50,192 nt of DNA from positions 1-50,192 of the forward strand of contig CALEJB010000044.1 in NCBI GenBank assembly GCA_937898675.1, written 5' to 3'. This DNA is from an uncultured Prevotellaceae bacterium (GTDB taxonomy: Bacteria; Bacteroidota; Bacteroidia; Bacteroidales; Muribaculaceae). A program made the translations under genes and the position numbers. This document shows positions 27,730 through 35,103 of the stretch, one piece after another. The notes under the pieces were generated by a model. It was given only the letters and a program-made list of their open reading frames with translations. It was not told where the DNA came from and made no database searches. The stretch's first letter is position 1. Each line of letters starts with the position of its first letter.

Positions 27730-28113
27730 AAGCGATGTCACGGCGTGGCGCACGCAGTCCTCGCACGAGCACAGCGCTTGCCCCGTTCCGGTACCCTTCA
27801 GGTCCTTGCACTTGGTGGCGCCGCAGCGTTGCTCAAACAGCGACCTCAAATGGCTTGCTTGGGGGTTCATGCGCGCATTGTTGTATTTGAGCAGACCCTG
27901 CGCAATCTGCGCACCGCACAGTGCGCCGCAGGTCTCCTCCATGCAGCCCATGCCGCTGCCAAAGCATGCTCCCATGGCCATCAGCCGCTCCTCAGGCAGG
28001 CCCAACTCGGGCGCAAAGGCCAATAGTACCGCCTGGCAACAATTCACCGTGCGCTTGTACATCACCGCCACTTCGCGCCGTGGCATAGCGTTGTTGTTCA
28101 TATTTTCGTCCAT
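27712..28113 (-). CDS. C_GCAxxG_C_C family redox-type protein
   Basis: A 133-residue cysteine-rich cytoplasmic protein. Conserved pattern: NCCQAVLLAF, then GACFGSGMGCMEETCGALCGAQ (the family signature region), and near the end RCGATKCKDLKG and CSCEDCVRHAV. Families of this type are proposed redox or metal-binding proteins, with no firm function. Several in-frame starts exist (codons 1, 5 and 10); the first is used. The promoter lies 42-72 bp upstream. Its last residues come from a heptamer repeat tract. Confidence 0.8.
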   Translation of the reverse strand: MDENMNNNAMPRREVAVMYKRTVNCCQAVLLAFAPELGLPEERLMAMGACFGSGMGCMEETCGALCGAQIAQGLLKYNNARMNPQASHLRSLFEQRCGATKCKDLKGTGTGQALCSCEDCVRHAVTSLEELGG

Positions 28114-28154
28114 GAAATTTTTGGTGTAATGGTTTGAATCAATAAACGTGTCTG

Positions 28155-28185
28155 CAAAGGTAACTCATCCCCGCCAAACGGCAAA
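28155..28185 (-). promoter_or_regulatory. Promoter of the C_GCAxxG_C_C gene
   Basis: On the minus strand TTTG (28182-28185), a 19-bp spacer and TACCTTTG (28155-28162) form a full consensus promoter. Confidence 0.8.
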
Positions 28186-28251
28186 CGCTCCGTAAGGAAA
28201 TTTCACCCTGGAAAGAAAAGCGCGGATGCTCCAAGTGTTCAATTCAAAGAC

Positions 28252-28289
28252 AAAAAAAGGCGCCGCCCGTCGATGTCAGGGGCAGCGCC
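28252..28289 (-). terminator. gap terminator
   Basis: On the minus strand GGCGCTGCCC (28280-28289) pairs with GGGCGGCGCC (28259-28268) with one mismatch, followed by seven T residues (28252-28258). Confidence 0.9.
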
Positions 28290-28311
28290 AGTTATTGGGT
28301 TGAGCGGGCGA

Positions 28312-29349
28312 TTAGCCGTTGTGCTGCTTCATGATCTTGATGAGGTTGAGCATCTTGTGGCTGTAGCCAATCTCGTTGTCATACCACGAAACCACTTTGA
28401 CGAACTTGTCGGTCAGGTAAACGCCGGCGTTGGCGTCAAAGATGGAGGTGAGGGGGCAGCCCAGGAAGTCGCTCGAAACGACCATGTCCTCGGTGTAGCC
28501 CAGGATACCCTTGAACTCGCCTTCGCTGGCCTTCTTCATGGCAGCGCAGATGTCCTCCTTGGTGGCGGGCTTTGTGAGGTTGACGGTCAGGTCAACAACC
28601 GAGACGTCGATGGTGGGAACGCGCATCGAAATGCCGGTGAGCTTGCCGTCGAGGGCGGGAATCACCTTGCCCACAGCCTTGGCAGCGCCGGTGGAGCTGG
28701 GAATGATGTTGCCGCAGCCGGCACGGCCGCCGCGCCAGTCCTTAGCGCTGGGACCGTCCACGATGCGCTGGGTAGCGGTTACCGAGTGGATAGTGGTCAT
28801 CAGACCGCTCTCGATGCCGAAGTTGTCGTTGAGGACCTTGGCGATGGGAGCGAGGCAGTTGGTGGTGCAGCTGGCGTTGCTCACGATGGTCTGGCCTGCA
28901 TAGGTGTCGGTGTTAACGCCGCACACGAACATGGGAGCCTGACGGCCGTCGTCGCCCTTCTTGCTGGGAGCGGACAGTACGACATACTTGGCGCCTGCCT
29001 TGAGGTGCTTCTCGGCCAGGTCCATAGTCAGATAAAAACCGGTGGACTCCACGATGTATTCGGCACCGATTGCGCCCCAGGTGATGTTCTCGGCATCCTT
29101 CTCGGCGAACACGCGGATGTGCTGGCCGTTGACAATCAGTTCCTTCTTGTCCAGATCATAGTCAACTTCCCCGTTGAAACGGCCGTGCATGGTGTCATAC
29201 TTGAGCATATAGGCCATGTAGTCAACGTCGAGCAGGTCGTTGATGCCGACAACCTCAATGTCATTGACGTTCTCGGGCTCAAATGCCGAGCGGAACACAA
29301 AGCGGCCAATACGTCCGAATCCGTTAATACCGATCTTAATTTTCTCCAT
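28312..29349 (-). CDS. gap: Glyceraldehyde-3-phosphate dehydrogenase, type I
   Basis: A 345-residue glycolytic enzyme that oxidises and phosphorylates glyceraldehyde 3-phosphate with NAD. The nucleotide-binding GINGFGRIGRFVFRSA is at residues 7-22. The catalytic Cys161 lies in SNASCTTNCLAP. Substrate segments such as DGPSAKDWRGGRAGCGNIIPSSTGAAKAVGKVIP and the C-terminal SWYDNEIGYSHKM are present. ND at positions 37-38 fits NAD preference. It is monocistronic, with its own promoter element and a strong terminator, as expected for a highly expressed gene. Confidence 0.97.
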   Translation of the reverse strand: MEKIKIGINGFGRIGRFVFRSAFEPENVNDIEVVGINDLLDVDYMAYMLKYDTMHGRFNGEVDYDLDKKELIVNGQHIRVFAEKDAENITWGAIGAEYIVESTGFYLTMDLAEKHLKAGAKYVVLSAPSKKGDDGRQAPMFVCGVNTDTYAGQTIVSNASCTTNCLAPIAKVLNDNFGIESGLMTTIHSVTATQRIVDGPSAKDWRGGRAGCGNIIPSSTGAAKAVGKVIPALDGKLTGISMRVPTIDVSVVDLTVNLTKPATKEDICAAMKKASEGEFKGILGYTEDMVVSSDFLGCPLTSIFDANAGVYLTDKFVKVVSWYDNEIGYSHKMLNLIKIMKQHNG

Positions 29350-29453
29350 AATGCTTCTTTTAAGAATTAATAAATGCAGTTATATAATTTTTGATATTGA
29401 ATTTTATTGTACTTTTGTGCCGGTGTTTTATGCCAGCGCATCTTACACGGGTG

Positions 29454-29461
29454 CAAAATTA
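29454..29461 (-). promoter_or_regulatory. -7 element of the gap promoter
   Basis: On the minus strand TAATTTTG at 29454-29461 matches the consensus, giving a leader of about 100 nt. The -33 box is unclear. Confidence 0.5.
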
Positions 29462-29601
29462 ACTAAAAATTTTTTTATAGGCTTGACCTTGAGCGTCAAA
29501 ATGCGCCGTCCTTGTGCCTATTTAAGAATGTTTAATAGTTAATCCCCTGGATTGACAAGAGATATAGACAACACAATATTAATTTTTAAAACTGAAAAAT
29601 T

Positions 29602-30099
29602 ATGGGTTTCATTAAAGAGTTTAAAGAGTTTGCCATGAAGGGCAACGTGATGGACATGGCTGTCGGTGTTATCATCGGCGGTGCTTTTGGTAAGATTGTC
29701 ACCTCGCTGGTTGACGACATCCTGATGCCGGCTGTCGGCCTGCTGACTGGCGGCGTGGATTTCACCCAGTTGCAATACACCCTGCCTCCCGTGTCCAAGA
29801 TGGTGGACGAGGCCGCAACAGCCGTTGGCGCCGAAGGCGCTGCCCAGGCTGTTGAGGGTGCTGCCCAGGCTGTTGCCGAGAATGCCGGCGTGGCTGCCGA
29901 GGCTACCGGCGCCGTGCTCAAGTATGGCGTGTTTATCCAGAACGTGATTGACTTCCTCATCATCGCACTGTGCATCTTCCTGATGATTAAGTTCATGAAC
30001 AAGTTGATGCCCAAGAAGGAAGAGGCTCCCGCTCCCGCTGGTCCCACCCAGGAGGAACTGCTGGCCGACATCCGCGACCTGCTCAAGGAGAAGAAGTAA
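29602..30099 (+). CDS. mscL: Large-conductance mechanosensitive channel MscL
   Basis: A 165-residue inner-membrane channel that opens under high membrane tension to release solutes. The N-terminal amphipathic helix and TM1 (KEFKEFAMKGNVMDMAVGVIIGGAFGKIVTSLVDDILMP, residues 6-43), TM2 (about 108-132: YGVFIQNVIDFLIIALCIFLMI) and a C-terminal amphipathic helix (EELLADIRDLLKEK) are all present. The periplasmic loop is extended: residues 67-105 are Ala/Val/Glu-rich with an internal repeat (EGAAQAV twice). Such a loop is longer than in E. coli MscL (136 residues in total). It is expressed alone and followed by a hairpin. Confidence 0.95.
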   Translation: MGFIKEFKEFAMKGNVMDMAVGVIIGGAFGKIVTSLVDDILMPAVGLLTGGVDFTQLQYTLPPVSKMVDEAATAVGAEGAAQAVEGAAQAVAENAGVAAEATGAVLKYGVFIQNVIDFLIIALCIFLMIKFMNKLMPKKEEAPAPAGPTQEELLADIRDLLKEKK

Positions 30100-30130
30100 T
30101 CCCCCCTCTTCGATTCATTCAACGACATTT

Positions 30131-30170
30131 CACGCCCGATGCGTCACGCGATGCATCGGGCGTGTTGTGT
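30131..30170 (+). terminator. mscL terminator
   Basis: CACGCCCGATGC (30131-30142) pairs perfectly with GCATCGGGCGTG (30153-30164), followed by TTGTGT. Confidence 0.75.
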
Positions 30171-30171
30171 G

Positions 30172-30203
30172 AAAAAAGCCGCAGCCTGGTGCGGGCTTGC
30201 GGC
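30172..30203 (-). terminator. Terminator of the solo LuxR-type gene
   Basis: On the minus strand GCCGCAAGCC (30194-30203) pairs with GGCTGCGGC (30178-30186) with one bulge, followed by six T residues (30172-30177). Confidence 0.8.
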
Positions 30204-30235
30204 AGTGATTCGTTTTTGGGTTGAGGTTTACAGGA

Positions 30236-30454
30236 TTAATCTTTGATCTTGAGCAGTCCAGTTCGGAAAGCATTGCCGATGAGTTCTGCCACATTGCGCG
30301 AACCGGTCTTGCGCAACAGTTGCTTGCGGTGGTACTCCACAGTGTTCGACGAGATGAATATCAGTTCACCTATCTCCCTGCTGTTATGACCCCGCGAGAG
30401 CATCTCGAGCACTTGCTGTTCGCGCTCGGTTAGTTCAATCTTCGGTGTGTTCAT
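30236..30454 (-). CDS. Solo LuxR/GerE-type helix-turn-helix protein
   Basis: A 72-residue protein consisting of almost nothing but a LuxR C-terminal HTH. LTEREQQVLEMLSRGHNSREIG forms the first helices, and ISSNTVEYHRKQLLRKTGSRNVAELI the recognition and dimerisation helices. There is no receiver, sensor or autoinducer domain, so its activity must be set by its level, its dimerisation or a partner. It has a full consensus promoter and its own strong terminator, so it is a real independent gene and not a fragment. TTGCA-containing inverted repeats overlap its promoter, consistent with autoregulation (inference). Targets unknown. Confidence 0.88.
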   Translation of the reverse strand: MNTPKIELTEREQQVLEMLSRGHNSREIGELIFISSNTVEYHRKQLLRKTGSRNVAELIGNAFRTGLLKIKD

Positions 30455-30494
30455 AATATCACCATTTTTAATAATATGCTAAATAACTGAATTG

Positions 30495-30526
30495 CAAAAA
30501 TATATAGTAATGCGGTGCAATGCAAA
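30495..30526 (-). promoter_or_regulatory. Promoter of the solo LuxR-type gene
   Basis: On the minus strand TTTG (30523-30526), a 20-bp spacer and TATTTTTG (30495-30502) match the consensus exactly. The leader is about 35 nt. Confidence 0.8.
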
Positions 30527-30550
30527 AAATAGCGAAATAAAATTGCATTT
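30519..30550. promoter_or_regulatory. Inverted repeat overlapping the LuxR-gene promoter
   Basis: AATGCAA at 30519-30525 and a TTGCATT copy about 17 bp further right form an inverted repeat; further TGCAA copies lie nearby. The left arm covers the -33 box. A possible operator for the HTH protein encoded next to it. Confidence 0.4.
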
Positions 30551-30763
30551 TTTGCCTAAAAACTATGTGTTTCGGTAATCAGTAAGCCCCAGTCATCGTC
30601 ATTTAGATATCGCAATCGGCGATTTTTTTATTTTTTGATAAATTTGCCGGCTGGGTCGCAATTCGTTGTGCTGATTCTTAAACTTTTGCTTAAAAAAAAA
30701 CGGCATTGTTTTCGCAAATACTGGGTTTTTCTTCAAAAATAATCGCTTTTTTCACAAGAATGG

Positions 30764-30793
30764 TTTGTTTTTGTCAAATTTTTGGTATATTTG
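30764..30793 (+). promoter_or_regulatory. Promoter of the candidate sRNA
   Basis: TTTG at 30764-30767, an 18-bp spacer and TATATTTG at 30786-30793. The -7 element is perfect; the spacer is one base shorter than usual. Confidence 0.65.
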
Positions 30794-30797
30794 CGTC

Positions 30798-30881
30798 GCC
30801 AAAGATAGATTAATTATAAAAATTTTCTCATACTCTAAAACTTTGCGGACGCGGTCTTGTGAAAAACTGCGCCGCTTTTTT
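30798..30881 (+). ncRNA. Candidate small RNA (about 84 nt)
   Basis: A plus-strand promoter (30764-30793) is followed about 50 nt later by a strong intrinsic terminator. In that terminator 30845-30855 pairs with 30866-30875 (ten pairs, one bulged A, one G-U), then six T residues. The stretch between has no ATG frame and is AT-rich and apparently single-stranded, a layout typical of trans-acting sRNAs. No plus-strand gene follows until 33768. I do not recognise it as a known RNA family. The start near 30798 is estimated from the promoter. Confidence 0.55.
30845..30881 (+). terminator. Intrinsic terminator of the candidate sRNA
   Basis: A ten-pair GC-rich stem with a bulged A49-equivalent (30849), loop at 30856-30865, and TTTTTT at 30876-30881. 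The T-run is on the plus-strand side. Confidence 0.75.
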
Positions 30882-30936
30882 GTCTATTAGTCAGCCCGAC
30901 TCAAGCCTGCTTGGTCCTGCAAGGCAAGCACAGCGT

Positions 30937-32412
30937 TTACAGGTTGATGACCGTATTGAGGTCGTCGGTCACCCGCTCGCCGGCGGTGCCCACGGCATTG
31001 CGGTCCTCGAGGATGCTGCGGGCAATGGGTTCCAGCCTGGGATAAACGCTCTCGGTGAAAAAGTCCCATAGCGTTCCCGCCTCGCCGTCGGGCGCGATTT
31101 CGTCGATGATGGCGCGCAAGCCTTGCTGGCCATGTTCAATGATTTCCTGCCCGCCGTGCTCGCCTTCATTGCCTTCCATCACGGCAAGCATCGTGTGCGA
31201 CAGCGCCTCGCTCAGGTGGTGCAGCACCATGCTTGACGCTTGCTGCGGGGTCTCGGGCAGGATTGCCGTGCCGCCGCCCATCTCAAGCAATCGCTTGATC
31301 TGCCCCATGCGTGGAGCCACGGCGTTCCAGACTTTGCTTGCGAGCAGTTGTGCCATGGCGGGCGTGGCGTTGATGATGCGGTTGCGCCCTTGCTCGCGCA
31401 GGGTGGGGCATCCGGCCGTGGCTGTGAGCCAGCGTGTGCCGATGCCGATGGCGCACTTGTCGCTGTCATATTCGCACACGCGCACGGCAAAGGGGTAGCA
31501 TATGGTCGAGCCAGTGGCCACCTCGGTGATGCTGTCGGTGTACTCGTTATTATATAATGATGCAGCGTCGGTGACATGGAGGTGCCCGGTGAAGATGGCG
31601 TGGATTCCAGCCTGCATCAACTGTTGCGCCGCGTTGTCATGGTCTTCGATGATGTAGTTGGCCAGCAGGCGGTCTTCTTGGTCGAAGTGGGGTATCAGGT
31701 GGTGGTGCATCATGGCCACCACGCGCATGCCGCGGCTGCGGGCCTGGGCGGCGCGTTCGATGACCCATTGCAGTGTCTGGGTCTTGATGCGCCCGCCGTT
31801 GTGGTAGGTGTCGGCACTGTCGCCGCGGCTGGTGAGGGTGTACTGCTCGTCATTGTTGCTGTCGATGGCGATGAGCATGAGCCCATCGGCGAGTTCGCGG
31901 CAGTAACTCAGCGAGGCAGTGTCGCGCTGGCTGGGTTCGGAATAGCCATAGTCGCGGTATATCGCGGCAAACTCTTCTCGCGTGACTGTGGCCGCAGGCG
32001 TGGCATGGTCGCCGTCGTAGCGTCGTGCATAGGGGTTGTTGCAGTCGTGGTTGCCGGGGATGACAAGCACCTGGATGCCGTGGCTGGCGAGGCGCTGCAG
32101 GTGTCGGGCCATGCGTTCATGGCTGGCGCGCTCGCCGTTGTGGGTGAGGTCGCCGGTGATGAGCACTGTCTGGGGTTGCCAGGTGATGATGCTGTCGATG
32201 AGGGCGCTCACGATGCTGTCGCTCATGGCCGTCATCTTCACCTCGGCGGCTTCGGCTTGGCGGCTGGCGTTGCCAGGGGTGATGAGCTCGGGCGCGAGCA
32301 GATGGGTGTCGCTCATCACAACAATGCCGTGGCCGGGTGCTTTGTCGGGGCTTGCGTCAAGGGTGAGCATGGCCGTTAATGCCATGATGATGAGAGTGAT
32401 TATCTTTTTCAT
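30937..32412 (-). CDS. Calcineurin-like metallophosphoesterase, exported
   Basis: A 491-residue exported protein with signal peptide MKKIITLIIMALTAMLTLDAS. The N-terminal two-thirds is a metallophosphoesterase with all metal-site motifs: VVMSDTHLL (D-x-H), LITGDLTHNGE (GD), VIPGNHDCNN (GNHD), AMMHHHLIP and FTGHLHVTD (GHxH). The C-terminal part (about residues 340-491) is helical and of unknown role. Substrate cannot be told from sequence; periplasmic phosphoesters are likely. It lies 25 bp after aroA on the same strand and may be co-transcribed from the aroA promoter. Confidence 0.85.
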   Translation of the reverse strand: MKKIITLIIMALTAMLTLDASPDKAPGHGIVVMSDTHLLAPELITPGNASRQAEAAEVKMTAMSDSIVSALIDSIITWQPQTVLITGDLTHNGERASHERMARHLQRLASHGIQVLVIPGNHDCNNPYARRYDGDHATPAATVTREEFAAIYRDYGYSEPSQRDTASLSYCRELADGLMLIAIDSNNDEQYTLTSRGDSADTYHNGGRIKTQTLQWVIERAAQARSRGMRVVAMMHHHLIPHFDQEDRLLANYIIEDHDNAAQQLMQAGIHAIFTGHLHVTDAASLYNNEYTDSITEVATGSTICYPFAVRVCEYDSDKCAIGIGTRWLTATAGCPTLREQGRNRIINATPAMAQLLASKVWNAVAPRMGQIKRLLEMGGGTAILPETPQQASSMVLHHLSEALSHTMLAVMEGNEGEHGGQEIIEHGQQGLRAIIDEIAPDGEAGTLWDFFTESVYPRLEPIARSILEDRNAVGTAGERVTDDLNTVINL

Positions 32413-32437
32413 GTCGCGGTCGTCGCAATTACTGTTC

Positions 32438-33679
32438 CTAATGTGTGGCCTTGACTGAGAATCCAGCCTCGGCCAGTTGCTTCCAGAAGGCGGGATAGGA
32501 CTTGTTCACCACATCGGCATCGGTGATGATGAGTCCGGGATGGCGCACTGCGGCGGGGGCAAATGCCAGCGCCACGCGGTGGTCGCCGCGGGTATCGATG
32601 ACTGGCGGCTGCCGGGTGACGATGCAGCGCTCGCCATGCCACGAGACGGTGTCCTCGCCCTCAATCTTGAGCACATATCCCAATTGCGCGAGTCCTTCGC
32701 GCAACGCCTGGATGCGGTCGCTTTCCTTGTGCCGCAGGGTGCGTACGCCTGTCATGCGGAATGAGCGTTCCAGCAGGCAGAGCAGCACTGCCCAGTTCAT
32801 GGCCAGGTCGGGTGTGGCGGTCATGTCGGCAAACGAGGAACAGCAGCAGCCGACGAAGCCGCTGCCATCGAGCACGGCGCCCTCGGGGGTGAAGCGCGTG
32901 GCGATGCCCAGCCGCGCCGCCAGTTGAGCCAATTGTGAGTCGCCTTGGATGCTGTTGGGCGTGAGACCTTGCAGCGTGTAGCGGGCAGGCCGCATCAGAC
33001 ACGCCAGGGCATACCATGGCGCAGCGGCACTCCAGTCGGCCTCGACCGTGATGGAGCCTCCTGCATATCTGTTGCCGACGACAATCAAATTGCTGGTGAC
33101 ATCCACGCTGGCACCCATCGCAGTCATGACGGCGGCGGTCATGTCTATGTAGGGCGCCGACACGATGTCGCCCGCGAGGTGCAGGGCACCGCCGCCGATG
33201 GCGGGCAGAATCATCATTACCGCCGAGATGAACTGCGAACTCACGCTGCCGTCCATGTCGATGTCGCGGCCACGCATTTTTGTTCCTGTGATGTGCAATG
33301 GCGGGAAACCCTCTTCGCCCTTGTAGTCAATGCATGCGCCCATCGAGCGCAGGGCATCGACGAGCGGAGCGATGGGCCGACGGCGCATGCGCTCATTACC
33401 GTCGAGGGTGACGGTGGCGCCGGGGCGTGTGGCGTAGTAGGCCGTGAGAAACCGCATGGCAGTTCCCGCTGGACCCACATCGACGGTGCCGCCGTCGGCA
33501 TGGCGCGACAGCGCCTGGGCGATGGCGTCGGTGTCGTCGCACAGGGCGGGCTTGATGACGTGGCACGCGCTGCCGCACAGGGCGGCAATGACGAGCGCCC
33601 TGTTGGTGATGCTCTTGGACTGCGGCAATGCGATGCTGGCCGTCAAGGGCTGATGTGGTGCTGTGAGTTGCAGGTTCAT
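32438..33679 (-). CDS. aroA: 3-phosphoshikimate 1-carboxyvinyltransferase (EPSP synthase) AroA
   Basis: A 413-residue cytoplasmic enzyme of the shikimate pathway that joins shikimate 3-phosphate with phosphoenolpyruvate. Motifs: LPQSKSITNRALV with Lys22 and Ser23 (substrate binding), GPAGTAMRFLTA, GNERMRRRPI (Arg97 region), DGSVSSQFISA, LRHKESDRIQAL and DTRGDHRVALAFA. It is slightly shorter than the E. coli enzyme, mainly in surface loops. An unusual run of three cysteines (GCCCSSF, about residue 273) occurs. The -7 box ends 6 nt before the ATG, so the transcript should be nearly leaderless. Confidence 0.95.
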   Translation of the reverse strand: MNLQLTAPHQPLTASIALPQSKSITNRALVIAALCGSACHVIKPALCDDTDAIAQALSRHADGGTVDVGPAGTAMRFLTAYYATRPGATVTLDGNERMRRRPIAPLVDALRSMGACIDYKGEEGFPPLHITGTKMRGRDIDMDGSVSSQFISAVMMILPAIGGGALHLAGDIVSAPYIDMTAAVMTAMGASVDVTSNLIVVGNRYAGGSITVEADWSAAAPWYALACLMRPARYTLQGLTPNSIQGDSQLAQLAARLGIATRFTPEGAVLDGSGFVGCCCSSFADMTATPDLAMNWAVLLCLLERSFRMTGVRTLRHKESDRIQALREGLAQLGYVLKIEGEDTVSWHGERCIVTRQPPVIDTRGDHRVALAFAPAAVRHPGLIITDADVVNKSYPAFWKQLAEAGFSVKATH

Positions 33680-33684
33680 GTGGG

Positions 33685-33692
33685 CAAAGGTA
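33685..33692 (-). promoter_or_regulatory. -7 element of the aroA promoter, leaderless layout
   Basis: On the minus strand TACCTTTG at 33685-33692 is 5 nt from the aroA ATG (33677-33679), leaving almost no leader. No good -33 TTTG at 19-21 bp is seen. Confidence 0.55.
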
Positions 33693-33715
33693 ATAATTTA
33701 GTGGCAAAACGAGTG

Positions 33716-33743
33716 TTTGTGAGCGTTAGTTTTTGTATATTTG
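33716..33743 (+). promoter_or_regulatory. Promoter of the CvpA-family gene
   Basis: TATATTTG at 33736-33743 is a good -7 element. TTTG at 33716-33719 is a possible -33 box with a short 16-bp spacer. It rules out the TTG at 33741 as a start. Confidence 0.5.
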
Positions 33744-33767
33744 CAGGTCACTTTCAATGATTACGAC

Positions 33768-34352
33768 ATGACATTGTTTGACGCCATTATTATCCTGATT
33801 GTGCTGGGCGGCATTGTGCTGGGTTGCCGCAAGGGTTTCATCGGCCAATTGTCGTCTCTCGTCTCGTGGATTGCGGCGATGTTCATCTGCTACCAGTGCG
33901 GCGACATGGTGCGGGACCTGTTTTTGGCAATTGTGCCCAGCGCCGTCAATTGGCCCTTGTCGGCGGTTACTGTGAGGACGGTGTCGCTGGCGTTTGCGTT
34001 TCTTGTTGTCATGGTTGTCATCAGGCTGGCGCTGAGGTTGTGCAAGGGTGTGCTGCGGGTGGCTAAACTGGGGTTCATCGACAAGGTGGGTGGCTCGCTG
34101 CTGTTTGTGTTCAAGTACGCCTTTGTGTTGAGCATCATACTCAACCTGCTGTATGCCATCAATCCGGACATGGATGCCTTTGCCACCAAGCACTGCCTGG
34201 ATAACAAGCCGTTTGAGTGTACGCTCGACTTGATGCCCGCCGTCTTGGGCAGCGACCAAATGCCCAGCGACTCGCTGAAACTCTATCGGGATCTCATCGA
34301 GCCGGTGCCGGTTGATTTGGCTGGCGGCATGGAGTTACAGGTCAGGAATTAG
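33768..34352 (+). CDS. CvpA-family membrane protein
   Basis: A 194-residue inner-membrane protein. The opening MTLFDAIIILIVLGGIVLGCRKGFIGQLSSLVSWIAAMF is typical of CvpA: a first membrane segment, then a conserved GxxxGxxKGF-like turn. Three further hydrophobic segments lie at about 68-90 and 105-135. The soluble C-terminal part ends in KLYRDLIEPVPVDLAGG. CvpA proteins have been linked to colicin V export, envelope stability and bile tolerance, but the biochemical role is not settled. The start is set at ATG 33768 because the promoter covers the earlier in-frame TTG. Its 3' end overlaps the convergent GH25 gene by 11 bp. Confidence 0.85.
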   Translation: MTLFDAIIILIVLGGIVLGCRKGFIGQLSSLVSWIAAMFICYQCGDMVRDLFLAIVPSAVNWPLSAVTVRTVSLAFAFLVVMVVIRLALRLCKGVLRVAKLGFIDKVGGSLLFVFKYAFVLSIILNLLYAINPDMDAFATKHCLDNKPFECTLDLMPAVLGSDQMPSDSLKLYRDLIEPVPVDLAGGMELQVRN

Positions 34353-35103
34353 GGGCTGGGTTGCCGGCTTGGGGCATGAGGATTTCGTCAAGCCAACCGT
34401 CTTTGTTGTACTTGCACAGGTCCACATAGGCATCGATGCCGGGGATGATGCCCGTCTCGCTGTACTGCCAGATGGTGTATTTGCCCTCCCAGTTGATTTC
34501 GGGTTCCTCGTTGTTGTAGCGCCCCATGTACAGGTGGTGCTTGTTGAAGTGAGGCGTCAGGTTCTTGTTGTAAAATCCTATGGTGCTGTAAATCATGGGC
34601 TGTACGCCGTAGTGGACCTCAACGAGCTGGCAGAATTTATCGACGCTGTCCTGCAACTGGGCGCGTGACCAGTTGCCGCGCACCTCGACATCAACCATAG
34701 GGATGAGGTCCTGGGCCGACTTGACGGCGAATTCCGAGAAACTCTTGAATTGCTGGTCGATGGACGACGTGGAGGTGATGTAGTGGTAACTGCCCACGAG
34801 CAGGCCGTAGCGCTTGGCCATGGCAGTGTTGTAGATGTAGTGCGGGGAGCGGTAGGTCGAGCCTTCGGTAGCCTTGATGTACACAAAGCGGATGTTTTTG
34901 TCGCTGCTCACCTTGTCCCAGTCGATAAATCCCTGGTGGCTTGAGATGTCGATTCCGTCATAGGGGGCTTGGGCGTCGCGTGGCGGCACGCGGGGGTGGG
35001 TGTCGACGCTCTCGGCATGGTGGGGGCATGAGCACAGCAGGATGGTTGCCAGCAGGGCTGCCGGCAGTGTCCTGATGATGCTATGGCGACGGGTGTCAGT
35101 CAT
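34342..35103 (-). CDS. GH25 lysozyme-like lipoprotein
   Basis: A 253-residue predicted lipoprotein with lipobox LCSC (Cys26), followed by a GH25 muramidase domain (about residues 48-245). Catalytic-site segments are YDGIDISSHQG (Asp52 region), VYIKATEG, GSYHYITS and MVDVEV with Asp138 and Glu140, the expected acid pair. The C-terminal strand KYTIWQYSETGIIPGI is typical of the family. It should cleave the glycan backbone of peptidoglycan, anchored to a membrane. It overlaps the 3' end of the second GH25 gene by 8 bp and is probably co-translated with it; the two domains are clearly paralogous. Confidence 0.9.
   Translation of the reverse strand: MTDTRRHSIIRTLPAALLATILLCSCPHHAESVDTHPRVPPRDAQAPYDGIDISSHQGFIDWDKVSSDKNIRFVYIKATEGSTYRSPHYIYNTAMAKRYGLLVGSYHYITSTSSIDQQFKSFSEFAVKSAQDLIPMVDVEVRGNWSRAQLQDSVDKFCQLVEVHYGVQPMIYSTIGFYNKNLTPHFNKHHLYMGRYNNEEPEINWEGKYTIWQYSETGIIPGIDAYVDLCKYNKDGWLDEILMPQAGNPAPNS

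Larger units (their letters stand above)
30455..30936. other. AT-rich 482-bp gap with regulatory sites and a candidate sRNA
   Basis: Contains the minus-strand promoter of the solo LuxR gene (30495-30526), TTGCATT/AATGCAA inverted repeats beside it, a -7-like TAAATTTG at 30639-30646 without a -33 box, and a complete plus-strand promoter-terminator unit (30764-30881). No open frame looks coding. Confidence 0.7.

Noticed and set aside
29390..29417. Promoter for mscL with TACTTTTG at 29410-29417
   Set aside because: The -33 spacing is only 16 bp and it would leave a 185-nt leader overlapping the gap promoter; not convincing enough to list.
30639..30646. TAAATTTG -7-like element in the 30.6-kb gap
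   Set aside because: No -33 element at a suitable distance; AT-rich DNA produces such matches by chance.
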